From NCBI GenBank assembly GCA_964373615.1, contig CAYJVP010000014.1, forward strand, positions 1 to 17,931: a stretch of DNA of 17,931 bases, written 5' to 3'. The first letter of the stretch is position 1; each line of letters starts with the position of its first letter. The notes under the pieces were generated by a model. That model worked only from the letters and a program-made list of their open reading frames with translations, did no database searches and was not told the DNA's origin. Made by a program: the position numbers and the translations under genes. This stretch comes from CAYJVP01 sp964373615. GTDB taxonomy: Bacteria > Patescibacteriota > Patescibacteriia > UBA9934 > GWF2-40-263. Positions 5,750 to 12,618 of this stretch are shown one piece after another.

Positions 5750-6616
5750 ATGCACACCTACATTGGCGAGCCGAATGTCCCGGCCTTCAGCCGGGTGGTC
5801 AACGCCCTACGCGAGTTTTTCCTGAGCCGCGGCTTCCTGGAAGTGCACAGTCAGGACCGCTTGAGCATTCTGGCCGCCTGCGAGGACCCGACCACGGTGG
5901 CCACCTTTGAGTACGCCGGGCAAACCTGGCCCCTGCCGCAGACCGGCCAGATGTGGCTTGAGTACGAGCTGCTGACTCGTCCGCAGGTCAAAGGGGTTTT
6001 CTGTGTGAGCACGAGTTACCGTCAGGAACCCAACCCAGTGCCCGGCCGCCACCGCCTCCTCTTTCCCATGTTCGAATTCGAGTCGCGCGGTACCATCAAC
6101 GACCTGCGTGAACTCGAGGCGACGCTGCTCGAGCACCTCGGCTATGGCGCGGCCGCTTCCTTCCCTCGCCGGCGCTATCAAGAGGTAGCCACCACCTACG
6201 GCGTCGAAGAGCTGACTAGCGAACATGAGGGACGGATGGCCAGAGATATCGGCCGGGCCGTCTTTCTCGAGCACTTCCCGGAACACACCTCGCCCTTCTG
6301 GAACATGAAGAGAGCCGGGGACGGCACCACTTGCAAAATCGACGTCATCATCGATGGCATGGAAACCATCGGCAGCGCCGAGCGCGGCACTGACCCCATC
6401 GAGATGCGCGACCGCTTTTATGCCATCAGCGGCGGCCAATACGCCGGCCTACTCTTCGAGAAATTTGGCCGTGAGCGTGTGGAACGCGAACTGGAAGCAT
6501 TCCTCGCCCTGCCTTTCTTGCCGCGCTTCGGCGCTGGCATCGGCTTGACCCGGCTGATCGCCTCGCTGGCCAAGACGCCAGTGAGCGTCACAGAACAGGT
6601 CTTGGTTGCTGCCTGA
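5750..6616 (+). CDS. Amino acid--tRNA ligase-related protein (class II synthetase core, AspRS/AsnRS/AsnA-like)
   Basis: The 288-aa product is a class II aminoacyl-tRNA synthetase catalytic core without any anticodon-binding domain. Motif 2 is visible as VSTSYRQEP (about 86-94) plus FPMFEFESRG (about 105-114). Motif 3 is GAGIGLTRLI (about 262-271), with its ATP-binding Arg. The closest style is AspRS/AsnRS, as in the archaeal asparagine synthetase AS-AR, which makes Asn from Asp with no tRNA. AspRS/AsnRS themselves are over 430 aa, so this is not a tRNA-charging AsnRS. The substrate could be Asp to Asn, or something else such as a modification reaction. The start at 5750 is the ATG nearest the conserved region; there is no clear ribosome site. 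Codon choice (GGC, GCC, CTG) is more GC-rich than ychF and pnp, which hints at transfer. It is followed at 40 nt by a small gene, probably co-transcribed. Confidence 0.82.
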   Translation: MHTYIGEPNVPAFSRVVNALREFFLSRGFLEVHSQDRLSILAACEDPTTVATFEYAGQTWPLPQTGQMWLEYELLTRPQVKGVFCVSTSYRQEPNPVPGRHRLLFPMFEFESRGTINDLRELEATLLEHLGYGAAASFPRRRYQEVATTYGVEELTSEHEGRMARDIGRAVFLEHFPEHTSPFWNMKRAGDGTTCKIDVIIDGMETIGSAERGTDPIEMRDRFYAISGGQYAGLLFEKFGRERVERELEAFLALPFLPRFGAGIGLTRLIASLAKTPVSVTEQVLVAA

Positions 6617-6656
6617 TTCAACCGGTAAGCGACATGGAAACTTCAGGGACCTCCTA

Positions 6657-6947
6657 ATGAGTAAACAACCAGAAACCAATCCGCCAGAAAATTTTCACCT
6701 GCAGGAACAACGGGGAAAAGGCGAGGCCAAGGACCGCATCGTGGTCAACGTCATCGAGGGGCTCGAGCCGCCAACCACCGACACCTTGGTCATCGTCCTC
6801 AAAATGCAACCAGGCAGCCACCAACCCGAGTTCTACTCGACCTACACCGGCATCAACTCGCCCAAGCTGCCGCGACCTGACGAACAATCGCCAGAGGAAC
6901 TGGCCTACAACCGAGAGTGGTGGGGCCGCCACGCTTTTGTTAAATGA
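6657..6947 (+). CDS. Hypothetical 96-aa protein following the ligase-related gene
   Basis: I do not recognise this family. The protein is hydrophilic and Pro-rich at its start. It has a conserved-looking centre (VVNVIEGLEPPTTDTLVIVL) and ends near NREWWGRHAF, with paired Trp. No signal or membrane segment. AGGGA lies 9 nt before the ATG at 6657. Composition matches the upstream gene, and the 40-nt gap suggests one transcript. It could be a partner or regulator of the ligase-related protein, but nothing in the sequence shows this directly. Confidence 0.65.
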   Translation: MSKQPETNPPENFHLQEQRGKGEAKDRIVVNVIEGLEPPTTDTLVIVLKMQPGSHQPEFYSTYTGINSPKLPRPDEQSPEELAYNREWWGRHAFVK

Positions 6948-6976
6948 TTGACGTGCCTTCGGCTGCGTGCTAGAGT
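6948..6976 (+). promoter_or_regulatory. Promoter of rpsO operon
   Basis: TTGACG (6948-6953), 17 nt, TAGAGT (6971-6976). The -35 begins at the base after the preceding stop codon TGA (6945-6947). Start expected near 6983. Confidence 0.7.
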
Positions 6977-6982
6977 CATCTC

Positions 6983-7056
6983 GACCTAATGTAGCGGCGA
7001 TCTGGGAGAGTGGCTGAGCCCCCTCATCTCGGGCGAACGCATGTTTCCAAGAAACT
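6983..7056 (+). promoter_or_regulatory. rpsO leader, possible S15 autoregulatory structure
   Basis: The 74-nt leader has complementary pieces (AGCG.../CGC closing pairs; GCCC 7018-7021 / GGGC 7031-7034 hairpin) and no Shine-Dalgarno before the ATG. In several bacterial phyla S15 binds its own leader and blocks translation, with different structures in each. This leader is compatible with that, but I cannot match it to a known S15 leader class. Confidence 0.3.
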
Positions 7057-7320
7057 ATGCTCAACGTCAAAAAGAAACAACAAATCATCGAAAAACACCG
7101 CACACATGCGTCCGACACGGGTTCCCCGCAGGTCCAGATTGCGATCCTGACCGCGGAAATCAAAGAACTGACCGGGCATTTGCGCATACACAAAAAAGAC
7201 TATTCGAGCCGACGTGGCCTCATCAAAAAAGTGAACGAACGCCGCCGCTTGCTCAAGTATCTTGAGCGAGAGGACCGAAAGGCGTGGCAGAGCCTCAAAG
7301 ATGATCTCGATTTGAAATAA
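7057..7320 (+). CDS. rpsO: Small ribosomal subunit protein uS15
   Basis: The 87-aa product binds the 16S rRNA central domain early in 30S assembly. The signature HASDTGSPQVQIAILTAEI and the RRGLIKKVNERRRLLKYL segment are typical of uS15, and length is normal (88-89 aa). The start at 7057 gives the standard N-terminus; another frame starting at 7041 is a shadow. A terminator-like hairpin follows. Position upstream of pnp matches the rpsO-pnp arrangement of many bacteria, here interrupted by a NYN-domain gene. Confidence 0.97.
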   Translation: MLNVKKKQQIIEKHRTHASDTGSPQVQIAILTAEIKELTGHLRIHKKDYSSRRGLIKKVNERRRLLKYLEREDRKAWQSLKDDLDLK

Positions 7321-7325
7321 TCAAT

Positions 7326-7358
7326 CACCCCGCTGCCGACAGGCGCGGGGTGTTTGTT
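7326..7358 (+). terminator. Intrinsic terminator after rpsO
   Basis: CACCCCGC (7326-7333) / GCGGGGTG (7345-7352) with inner GCC/GGC pairs, followed by TTTGTT. The T-run is short, so partial read-through into the NYN and pnp genes is likely, since no separate promoter is obvious for them. Confidence 0.75.
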
Positions 7359-7371
7359 CACAAGGAGGACT

Positions 7372-7941
7372 ATGATTCCACATCCAGACCAACGCGTCGG
7401 TGTCTTCATCGACACGCAAAACATGTACTACAGCGCGAGAAGCGTGTTCGGCCGCAAGGTTAATTTCGGCAACATCGTCAAAGACGCGGTCGGGGAGCGA
7501 AAGCTCATCCGCGCCGTGGCCTATGTCGTGCGCACCAAAACCGAAGAAGAACGGCCGTTTTTCGACGCGCTTCAAAAGAGCGGCATTGAACTGCGCGAGA
7601 AGGAACTCATGGAGTATCTTTCCGGACAGAAGAAGGCTGACTGGGACGTGGGGCTCACGGTCGACATCATTCGCATGCTCGACATGCTGGACGTTATCGT
7701 ACTCATTTCTGGCGATGGCGACTTCGTCTATCTCGCAGACTACGTCAAAAGCCGCGGCCGCATCATGCAGGTCATGAGCTTCCGCGAGACAACCTCAACG
7801 AAACTCACGGAAGCTGCGGACGTGTACATAAACCTTTCCGAAAATCCCAAAAAGTACCTCATCGGCCCCATGCGTCTGGGTCCCATGAACCCGCCGCGTG
7901 GCGGAGAGGTGCTGATTGAGAAAAAGAACCAAGAAACCTAA
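7372..7941 (+). CDS. NYN domain protein (LabA/DUF88-like, PIN-fold nuclease)
   Basis: The 189-aa product has the acidic motifs of the NYN/LabA family: GVFIDTQNMYYSA near the N-terminus (about 9-21), KADWDVGLTVDIIRM (about 87-101) and LISGDGDFVYLADYVKSRG (about 110-128). These acidic residues form a metal-binding PIN-like active site in known members, which are presumed RNases. The ATG at 7372 has an ideal AAGGAGGA upstream, so the longer frame start at 7354 (inside the terminator flank) is rejected. Being between rpsO and pnp suggests a role in RNA turnover or ribosome quality; this is inferred from context only. Confidence 0.9.
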   Translation: MIPHPDQRVGVFIDTQNMYYSARSVFGRKVNFGNIVKDAVGERKLIRAVAYVVRTKTEEERPFFDALQKSGIELREKELMEYLSGQKKADWDVGLTVDIIRMLDMLDVIVLISGDGDFVYLADYVKSRGRIMQVMSFRETTSTKLTEAADVYINLSENPKKYLIGPMRLGPMNPPRGGEVLIEKKNQET

Positions 7942-7956
7942 CTCACAAATCTTACC

Positions 7957-8020
7957 GGTCGCCCTGAGACTGAGAGATCTTCAGAACCTTGAGTTCAAGA
8001 TCTTGAGCTTCACGGCGACC
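7957..8020 (+). promoter_or_regulatory. Long stem-loop in pnp leader
   Basis: GGTCGCC (7957-7963) pairs with GGCGACC (8014-8020), and inside AGATCTT (7975-7981) pairs with AAGATCT (7997-8003). The structure ends 9 nt before the pnp ATG. In Escherichia coli a double-stranded pnp leader is cut by RNase III and PNPase then represses its own mRNA. A similar loop is plausible here but not shown. Confidence 0.45.
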
Positions 8021-8029
8021 TCCATCCAT

Positions 8030-10264
8030 ATGAGCGATGTACAACGATTCGAGACCGAATGGGGCGGTCGAGAGCTTATTATTGAAACCGGCAAATACGC
8101 CGAGCAGGCCGGCGGGAGCTGCACGGTGCGCTACGGCGACACGGTCGTGCTTGCCACCGCCACCATGGCAGACACGCTGCGCGAGGGAATGGATTTCTTT
8201 CCACTCATGGTGGAATTCGAAGAGCGCCTCTACGCAGCCGGTCGCATCAAGGGAAGTCGATTTATCAAAAAAGAGGGACGGCCAACCGACGAGGCCATGC
8301 TCACGGCCCGGTTCATCGACCGAGCGCTTCGTCCGCTCTTTGATGATCGCATGCGAAACGACGTGCAGATCATCGTCACCTGCCTTTCGTTTGACGGGGA
8401 AAACGACCCGGACGTGATCGGCCTCATCGCGGCCTCCTGCGCCTTGCACATGAGCGACATCCCCTGGGGAGGCCCCATTGGCTGCATTCGTGTGGGACAG
8501 ATCGAGGGCGAATGGGTCATGAATCCAACCTACGAAGCGCGCGGCAAGTCGATCCTCGACCTCGCCTTTGCGGGAACCTCGGAAAAAACCATCATGATCG
8601 AGGCTGGCGCTAACGAAGCATCTGAGGAAACCGTCCTTGAGGCATTCTCATTTGGTCAGAAGCACATGCGCAAACCGATTGATCTTATCGAGCAGGTGCG
8701 CAAGGCCGTTGGAAAGGAAAAGGTTGACGTTCTCTCTCCAAAGAGCGAAGAGGCAAAACAGGCGCTCGAAAAACAGCGCGAGGTCGAGGCGCTTGCCCGA
8801 CCATTCATCGCGGAAAAAACGCGCGAGGTGTATTTTAGCGCACCCAAAGCAACCAAAGCCGAACGACGCGACGAGAAAAAACGACTCAAGGAAATGCTCT
8901 CGGAATTTTTGACAAGCAAGGGGGTCGCGATCGAACACCTGGGTTGGGGCCTTGGCGTGGTAGACGAGGTGGTTGAAGATGAAGTGAGTCGCGCGATCTT
9001 GGAGGGGAATCGACGCGTCGATGGTCGCTCGATCACGGACGTTCGGCCGCTTTTGTGCGAGGTCGCGGTGCTTCCTCGCGTGCATGGTTCGGCGCATTTC
9101 AAGCGAGGCGAAACGCAGGTGGTGTCCGTCACAACGCTCGGCGCCCCAGGAGACGAACAAACACTCGACGGCATGGAGATCGTCGGCAAAAAACGCTTCA
9201 TGCATCACTACAACTTCCCGCCGTATTCGGTTGGCGAAGTAAAACCCATGCGCGGGCCTGGCCGCCGCGAAATCGGCCATGGCGCGCTTGCCGAAAAGGC
9301 GCTCTCCCTCATGATGCCTGACAAAGAAACATTCCCGTACTCGATCCGTGTTGTGTCTGAAGTGTTCGGATCAAACGGTTCGAGCTCCATGGCCTCAACC
9401 TGCGGATGCACCCTTGCGCTCATGGATGCCGGGGTCCCGATCAAAGCGCCGATTGCGGGAGTCGCCATGGGACTTGCCTCAGATAAAAAAGGACGCTGGA
9501 AGGTGTTCACGGACCTCCAGGACCTCGAGGACGCGACAGGCGGCATGGACTTCAAAATCGCAGGATCGAAGACCGGCATCACGGCCATTCAAATGGATAC
9601 GAAGACAGACGGTCTGAACCGCGAGATGCTTGAAGAGACACTGCGCCAAGCGCGTGACGCGCGACTCAAGGTCCTCGATGCGATGCTCTCCGTCCTCGCC
9701 GCACCGCGTCCCGAGCTCTCGCCGTACGCACCGCGCATCATCACCCTTCGCATCAATCCAGAACGCATCGGGGACGTGATCGGCCCGGGCGGCAAGATGA
9801 TCAATGAAATTATTGCCACCACCGGCGTACAGGCCATTGACATCGAAGATGACGGCCTTGTCATGATCACCTCAACGAATGCGGAAGGCGCGGCAAAAGC
9901 AGAGCAGTGGGTTCGCGACCTCACGCGCGAGGTGATTGCGGGAGAAATCTTCAAGGGCAAGGTTACCCGTCTCATGGACTTCGGTGCGTTTGTCGAGGTG
10001 CTCCCCAAACAGGAGGGACTCATACACATCAGTAATCTTGCCCCTTGGCGAGTGGGGAAGGTCTCCGATATCGTGAAGATGGGCGACATCGTAAACGTGA
10101 AAGTGACCGAGATCGACGATCTTGGCCGCATCAACCTTTCCATGAAAGACGCGCCGGGTAACGTGTATCCAGAACGGCCACCCATGGACGCGAATGGAAA
10201 TGGCGGAGGCGACGGACGAAGCGACCGCCCACATGGGAGGCCCCCGTTCCGCGGGCGTCCGTAA
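8030..10264 (+). CDS. pnp: Polyribonucleotide nucleotidyltransferase (PNPase)
   Basis: Phosphorolytic 3'-5' exoribonuclease, working as a trimer in the cytoplasm. The 744-aa protein has the full domain order: first RNase PH domain (from ETEWGGRELIIETGKYAEQ, residues about 7-145), a helical linker, a second RNase PH domain (about 330-555), KH (RIGDVIGPGGKMINEII, about 578-594 onward), S1 (GEIFKGKVTRLMDFGAFVEV, about 637-708), and a Gly/Arg-rich tail. The catalytic region reads DLEDATGGMDFK, keeping the Asp, Asp and Lys equivalent to D486, D492 and K494 of E. coli, with G where many members have D490. I chose the ATG at 8030 (MSDVQRFETEWGG) because earlier in-frame codons overlap the NYN gene and lie in a hairpin. 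No ribosome site is visible. Confidence 0.97.
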   Translation: MSDVQRFETEWGGRELIIETGKYAEQAGGSCTVRYGDTVVLATATMADTLREGMDFFPLMVEFEERLYAAGRIKGSRFIKKEGRPTDEAMLTARFIDRALRPLFDDRMRNDVQIIVTCLSFDGENDPDVIGLIAASCALHMSDIPWGGPIGCIRVGQIEGEWVMNPTYEARGKSILDLAFAGTSEKTIMIEAGANEASEETVLEAFSFGQKHMRKPIDLIEQVRKAVGKEKVDVLSPKSEEAKQALEKQREVEALARPFIAEKTREVYFSAPKATKAERRDEKKRLKEMLSEFLTSKGVAIEHLGWGLGVVDEVVEDEVSRAILEGNRRVDGRSITDVRPLLCEVAVLPRVHGSAHFKRGETQVVSVTTLGAPGDEQTLDGMEIVGKKRFMHHYNFPPYSVGEVKPMRGPGRREIGHGALAEKALSLMMPDKETFPYSIRVVSEVFGSNGSSSMASTCGCTLALMDAGVPIKAPIAGVAMGLASDKKGRWKVFTDLQDLEDATGGMDFKIAGSKTGITAIQMDTKTDGLNREMLEETLRQARDARLKVLDAMLSVLAAPRPELSPYAPRIITLRINPERIGDVIGPGGKMINEIIATTGVQAIDIEDDGLVMITSTNAEGAAKAEQWVRDLTREVIAGEIFKGKVTRLMDFGAFVEVLPKQEGLIHISNLAPWRVGKVSDIVKMGDIVNVKVTEIDDLGRINLSMKDAPGNVYPERPPMDANGNGGGDGRSDRPHGRPPFRGRP

Positions 10265-10273
10265 AACTGACGC

Positions 10274-11554
10274 ATGTCCCACCTCAACATCCCATTCTCA
10301 AGAACCAAAACAGCCCGCCGGGATCGGCGGGCTGTTTGGCTATGGAGTTTGCTCGTTGTTAGTTGGGGAGTTTTCGTGTGGGTAGGCGGCGCCCTTTGGC
10401 TTACGCGTGATTCGCTCTCCGCCTACGCACCAGGCGAAACGGCCACTGTTTTCCACTTGACGCCAACCACTGGGGCGTGGCGCCGTCTTCTTGAAGACTT
10501 CGGCCATGTCACTGTCGTTTCGGGACGCTTTCTGACCCTGCGTGAGGTGGCAACACTCTCCCCAAAAGAGGTGGCGATCTTTGTGGACGCTTTCGGAGGG
10601 CGTTCCGTGGCTATTCGTGCCACGCTCGAGGCGAACGTACGGCACGAGCTTGAGACCTACGGAATCTCGATCCAGGAGCTTGGACCCCATCAATTCTTGC
10701 TTTCTTCGCAACCTCTGCCGTTTTCCATAAATAGAAGGACCTCATTTGATGTTCGCCGGATAGTTCCTTCGGTTTTTGGCTCAATTCGCGCTCAACAAAG
10801 TGATCGGCCGACCTTCTCGTCACCTCTGTCTATGAACAGCCGTGGTTATGCCACTTCTTTACCAAAGGTTGAGGCAAGCCCACTTTCAAGCAAAAGACTG
10901 CCACAAAACACCATTGCGGCGATGTCTATGCCATCCTTGACAAACAAACTTCTAGAGCCAGTGACAAACCAGTTGGAAACAATCCTACGCCCAATCAATG
11001 CTGACATCGTCTCAAACCTGGCCGAAGCAATGAACCGGAAAGATGTCGTTGTCGTCTATGCGAAAGACGAAGCCGAGAAACCAAATTTTTTGCTCCGTTT
11101 AGCAAAAAAAGTGAATGCAACGGACCTATTGAGAACCATATCGTCCTTAAAAAACCCGCGCGAGCGTGACTTCACTCTGCCTGATGGGTCTCATTCAACA
11201 GAATTATATGTTGATCCAGACAACATGACGGTTGAGGAGGTCGTTATGGCTGGGAAAACCGTGCAGCGCGTGCAAACACCGGACGGTCAGTTTCTGGCTA
11301 CCGAAGACGAAAATTGGCTCTATTTAGCCACAAACGAACATATACTCACAACGTGGCTGAATGCAGCTACTTCGGATGGTCCTTTTATCTGCAGCAAAAA
11401 CCCATTCCTGTTCATCAACGTGGATGACATCCTAACACTCGTAAAAAAGGAACGAATGCAGACAGCGAACTCATGGGAAGAGGTATTCATTGAATTCCAA
11501 GAAATTTCTCTTTCTTCAGGGTTTTTTTCTTCTAAGCTAACCTTGTGTCGGTGA
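10274..11554 (+). CDS. Unrecognised membrane-anchored protein
   Basis: The 426-aa product begins with a basic stretch (SRTKTARRDRRAVW), then one membrane helix at about 21-42 (LLVVSWGVFVWVGGALWL), and a long outside domain with no Cys pair or enzyme motif I know. Its pattern (FLATEDENWLYLATNEHIL near the C-terminus) recalls DUF3352-type periplasmic proteins, but I cannot assign it. A start at 10274 gives the charged N-terminus expected before an anchor, although no ribosome site precedes it and a terminator hairpin sits inside codons 12-22. TTG at 10349 or GTG at 10376 would avoid that but delete the positive charges. From about 10720 on the DNA becomes more AT-rich than the first part. It follows pnp by 9 nt. 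Confidence 0.7.
   Translation: MSHLNIPFSRTKTARRDRRAVWLWSLLVVSWGVFVWVGGALWLTRDSLSAYAPGETATVFHLTPTTGAWRRLLEDFGHVTVVSGRFLTLREVATLSPKEVAIFVDAFGGRSVAIRATLEANVRHELETYGISIQELGPHQFLLSSQPLPFSINRRTSFDVRRIVPSVFGSIRAQQSDRPTFSSPLSMNSRGYATSLPKVEASPLSSKRLPQNTIAAMSMPSLTNKLLEPVTNQLETILRPINADIVSNLAEAMNRKDVVVVYAKDEAEKPNFLLRLAKKVNATDLLRTISSLKNPRERDFTLPDGSHSTELYVDPDNMTVEEVVMAGKTVQRVQTPDGQFLATEDENWLYLATNEHILTTWLNAATSDGPFICSKNPFLFINVDDILTLVKKERMQTANSWEEVFIEFQEISLSSGFFSSKLTLCR
10308..10337 (+). terminator. Terminator-like hairpin after pnp, inside next ORF
   Basis: A perfect 13-bp stem, AAACAGCCCGCCG / CGGCGGGCTGTTT (10308-10320 with 10325-10337), with a GGAT loop. The T-run is only TTT, so it may protect the pnp 3' end or reduce, not end, transcription. 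It lies in the first codons of 10274-11554. Confidence 0.6.
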
Positions 11555-11568
11555 GATAAACATAAAGC

Positions 11569-11608
11569 TGTGGATAAATTGTATAAAAACATACATAATT
11601 GTGGATAA
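11569..11608 (-). promoter_or_regulatory. Two perfect DnaA boxes in AT-rich DNA
   Basis: TGTGGATAA occurs at 11569-11577 and 11600-11608; both are the reverse complement of the DnaA box TTATCCACA. They have the same orientation and are 31 bp apart, about three helical turns. The surrounding 11555-11700 is strikingly AT-rich (runs like TATAATATTG). This could be part of a replication origin or a DnaA-controlled promoter region. dnaA, dnaN or gyrB are not in the window, and gene directions do not switch here, so origin status is open. Confidence 0.45.
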
Positions 11609-11690
11609 CATCTACAACGCAAAGAAATGTTTGAACACATTTAGTGATACATGGTCATATTTTAGGCTAATATTAGTATAATATTGTTGA

Positions 11691-11719
11691 TTGACTTTTA
11701 GTGTTCAGCGTGGTACTAT
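11691..11719 (+). promoter_or_regulatory. Strong sigma70 promoter for structured RNA
   Basis: TTGACT (11691-11696), 17 nt, TACTAT (11714-11719). A separate perfect TATAAT is at 11677-11682 with no good -35. Start expected near 11726, exactly where the helical region begins. Confidence 0.7.
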
Positions 11720-11725
11720 GCTCGT

Positions 11726-12130
11726 AGAGCCCCCTGAAGGGGGTAACGCTCCTTATATCCCCGACTCAAGGGAGATTTTCCGAAGGCAAAGCGCGAAGCT
11801 CGCTTTGCGGGTAACCGCGAAAACAGGTCCCCACTCCTGTCGCTTTCGGGAAACATCCCACCTCTCTACTGGTCTGATTGCCGAAGCCAAAACAAAAACA
11901 AAACAAACGCAACCTCGGTCCGTCCGCATCATGACGACAACCCTGTCGTCGCGGACAAGACCAAAGACGGGTAGAGAAGTGAGTCGTCTTCGGGTCCATA
12001 TCGTCCCCGGATGCCGAGCCTTGGTTCTTCATGTTGGAGCCAGAGCCCGGCATCCGCCGGTTGACGAGTGGCCCCCTCGGGGGGCACGCTTTGAAATCAT
12101 ACTCTTTAGCGGTTCGCCCCCTTTTACTTT
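11726..12130 (+). ncRNA. Unassigned large structured RNA (about 400 nt)
   Basis: No credible protein is encoded. Perfect helices, in order: GAG+CCCCC/GGGGG+CTC with TGAA loop (11727-11751); GCAAAGCG/CGCTTTGC (11786-11808); GCGG-GTAA-CCGC, a GNRA-type hairpin (11807-11818); ACAGG/CCTGT (11823-11840); TCTCTAC-TGGTCT (11863-11875) with AGACCA...GTAGAGA (11958-11963, 11971-11977); nested GTCCGC..GACGACA/TGTCGTC..GCGGAC (11922-11956); CGGATGCCG/CGGCATCCG (12008-12056) with inner TGGTTC/GAGCCA. AAGACG (11964-11969) can pair with CGTCTT (11985-11990), crossing the long-range helix as a pseudoknot. An A-rich single strand (11886-11908) sits in a loop. It lacks the conserved blocks of RNase P RNA, tmRNA and SRP RNA. 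It could be a stand-alone ncRNA or a very long cis-acting leader of the dksA-lspA genes. Confidence 0.7.
12080..12130 (+). terminator. Probable terminator of the structured RNA, with competing hairpin
   Basis: GGGGGC (12080-12085) pairs with GCCCCC (12116-12121), extended by CGCT/AGCG (12087-12090 with 12108-12111), followed by TTTTACTTTT. The same G-run can instead pair with CCCCC at 12072-12076 just upstream (stem 12068-12087), which would destroy the terminator. The two folds exclude each other. Confidence 0.5.
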
Positions 12131-12161
12131 TGGCACAAAAACCTCGTTCTTGCCGATTTCG

Positions 12162-12170
12162 TGATATGCT
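12162..12170 (+). promoter_or_regulatory. Extended -10 promoter upstream of dksA-like gene
   Basis: TGATATGCT is a TGn extended -10. It ends 7 nt before an in-frame ATG at 12178, so a leaderless message from that ATG is possible; otherwise it gives a leader of about 67 nt to the ATG at 12244. Confidence 0.45.
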
Positions 12171-12243
12171 TGGGGCGATGCATATGGCCTTGCCAATTTC
12201 TTCTGAAAAGGCTATCCTTCTTCAACACGCTAATAGAGAAACT

Positions 12244-12618
12244 ATGAGCCCAGCATTCGTCCAAGAAATTCAAGAACAGCTCCTGAAGGAAAAGGAGGGT
12301 CTCGGTCGTGAGCTTTCTCAGTTTGCGCATCGCAACCCCAAAGCGGTCGTGACAGACTACAGTTCAAACTTCCCATCTATTGGTGACGAGGAAGGAGAAA
12401 ATGCGTCTGAGGTAGCGCAGTACAGTGACAATCTTTCCCTTGAGGATGCCTTGGAAAAGGCATTGCGTGATGTTGAATCCGCACTGAAGCGCATCAGCGA
12501 GGGAACCTACGGCATTTGTACATACTGTAAACAAGAAATCGATGAACGGCGTTTGCGAGCGCGCCCAACATCTTCCTCGTGCATTCAATGTAAAAAAACG
12601 CTCACGCAAGAGGTGTGA
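12244..12618 (+). CDS. DksA/TraR-type C4 zinc finger protein
   Basis: The 124-aa protein has a coiled-coil N-terminal half (MSPAFVQEIQEQLLKEKEGL) and a Cys4 zinc finger: Cys92, Cys95, Cys113 and Cys116 (CTYC ... CIQC) with the RLRARPTSSSC signature. Relatives bind the secondary channel of RNA polymerase and alter promoter response. The DYxxNFPxxGDEEGENA segment (residues 38-54) is typical of the Patescibacteria/Firmicutes-style members. I prefer the ATG at 12244 because family members begin just there; ATG 12178 would add 22 residues with no family resemblance but sits at the -10-proximal position. The stop overlaps the lspA start (GTGA), so the two are translationally coupled. Coupling to lspA is unusual and may only reflect compaction. 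Confidence 0.9.
   Translation: MSPAFVQEIQEQLLKEKEGLGRELSQFAHRNPKAVVTDYSSNFPSIGDEEGENASEVAQYSDNLSLEDALEKALRDVESALKRISEGTYGICTYCKQEIDERRLRARPTSSSCIQCKKTLTQEV

Noticed and set aside
7004..7040. tRNA-Ser-like start (GGGAGAGTGGCTGAG) in the rpsO leader
   Set aside because: No anticodon, T-arm or acceptor 3' side follows before the rpsO ATG; it is better explained as leader structure.
11726..12130. RNase P RNA, tmRNA or SRP RNA
   Set aside because: None of the universal blocks (GAGGAAAGTCC-like, tmRNA ends with tRNA-like pairing, SRP GGAAG/AGCAG loop) is present on either strand.
11691..12164. Open reading frame of 157 codons across the structured RNA region
   Set aside because: Composition and sequence do not resemble a protein, it overlaps the promoter, and the DNA is dominated by perfect RNA helices.
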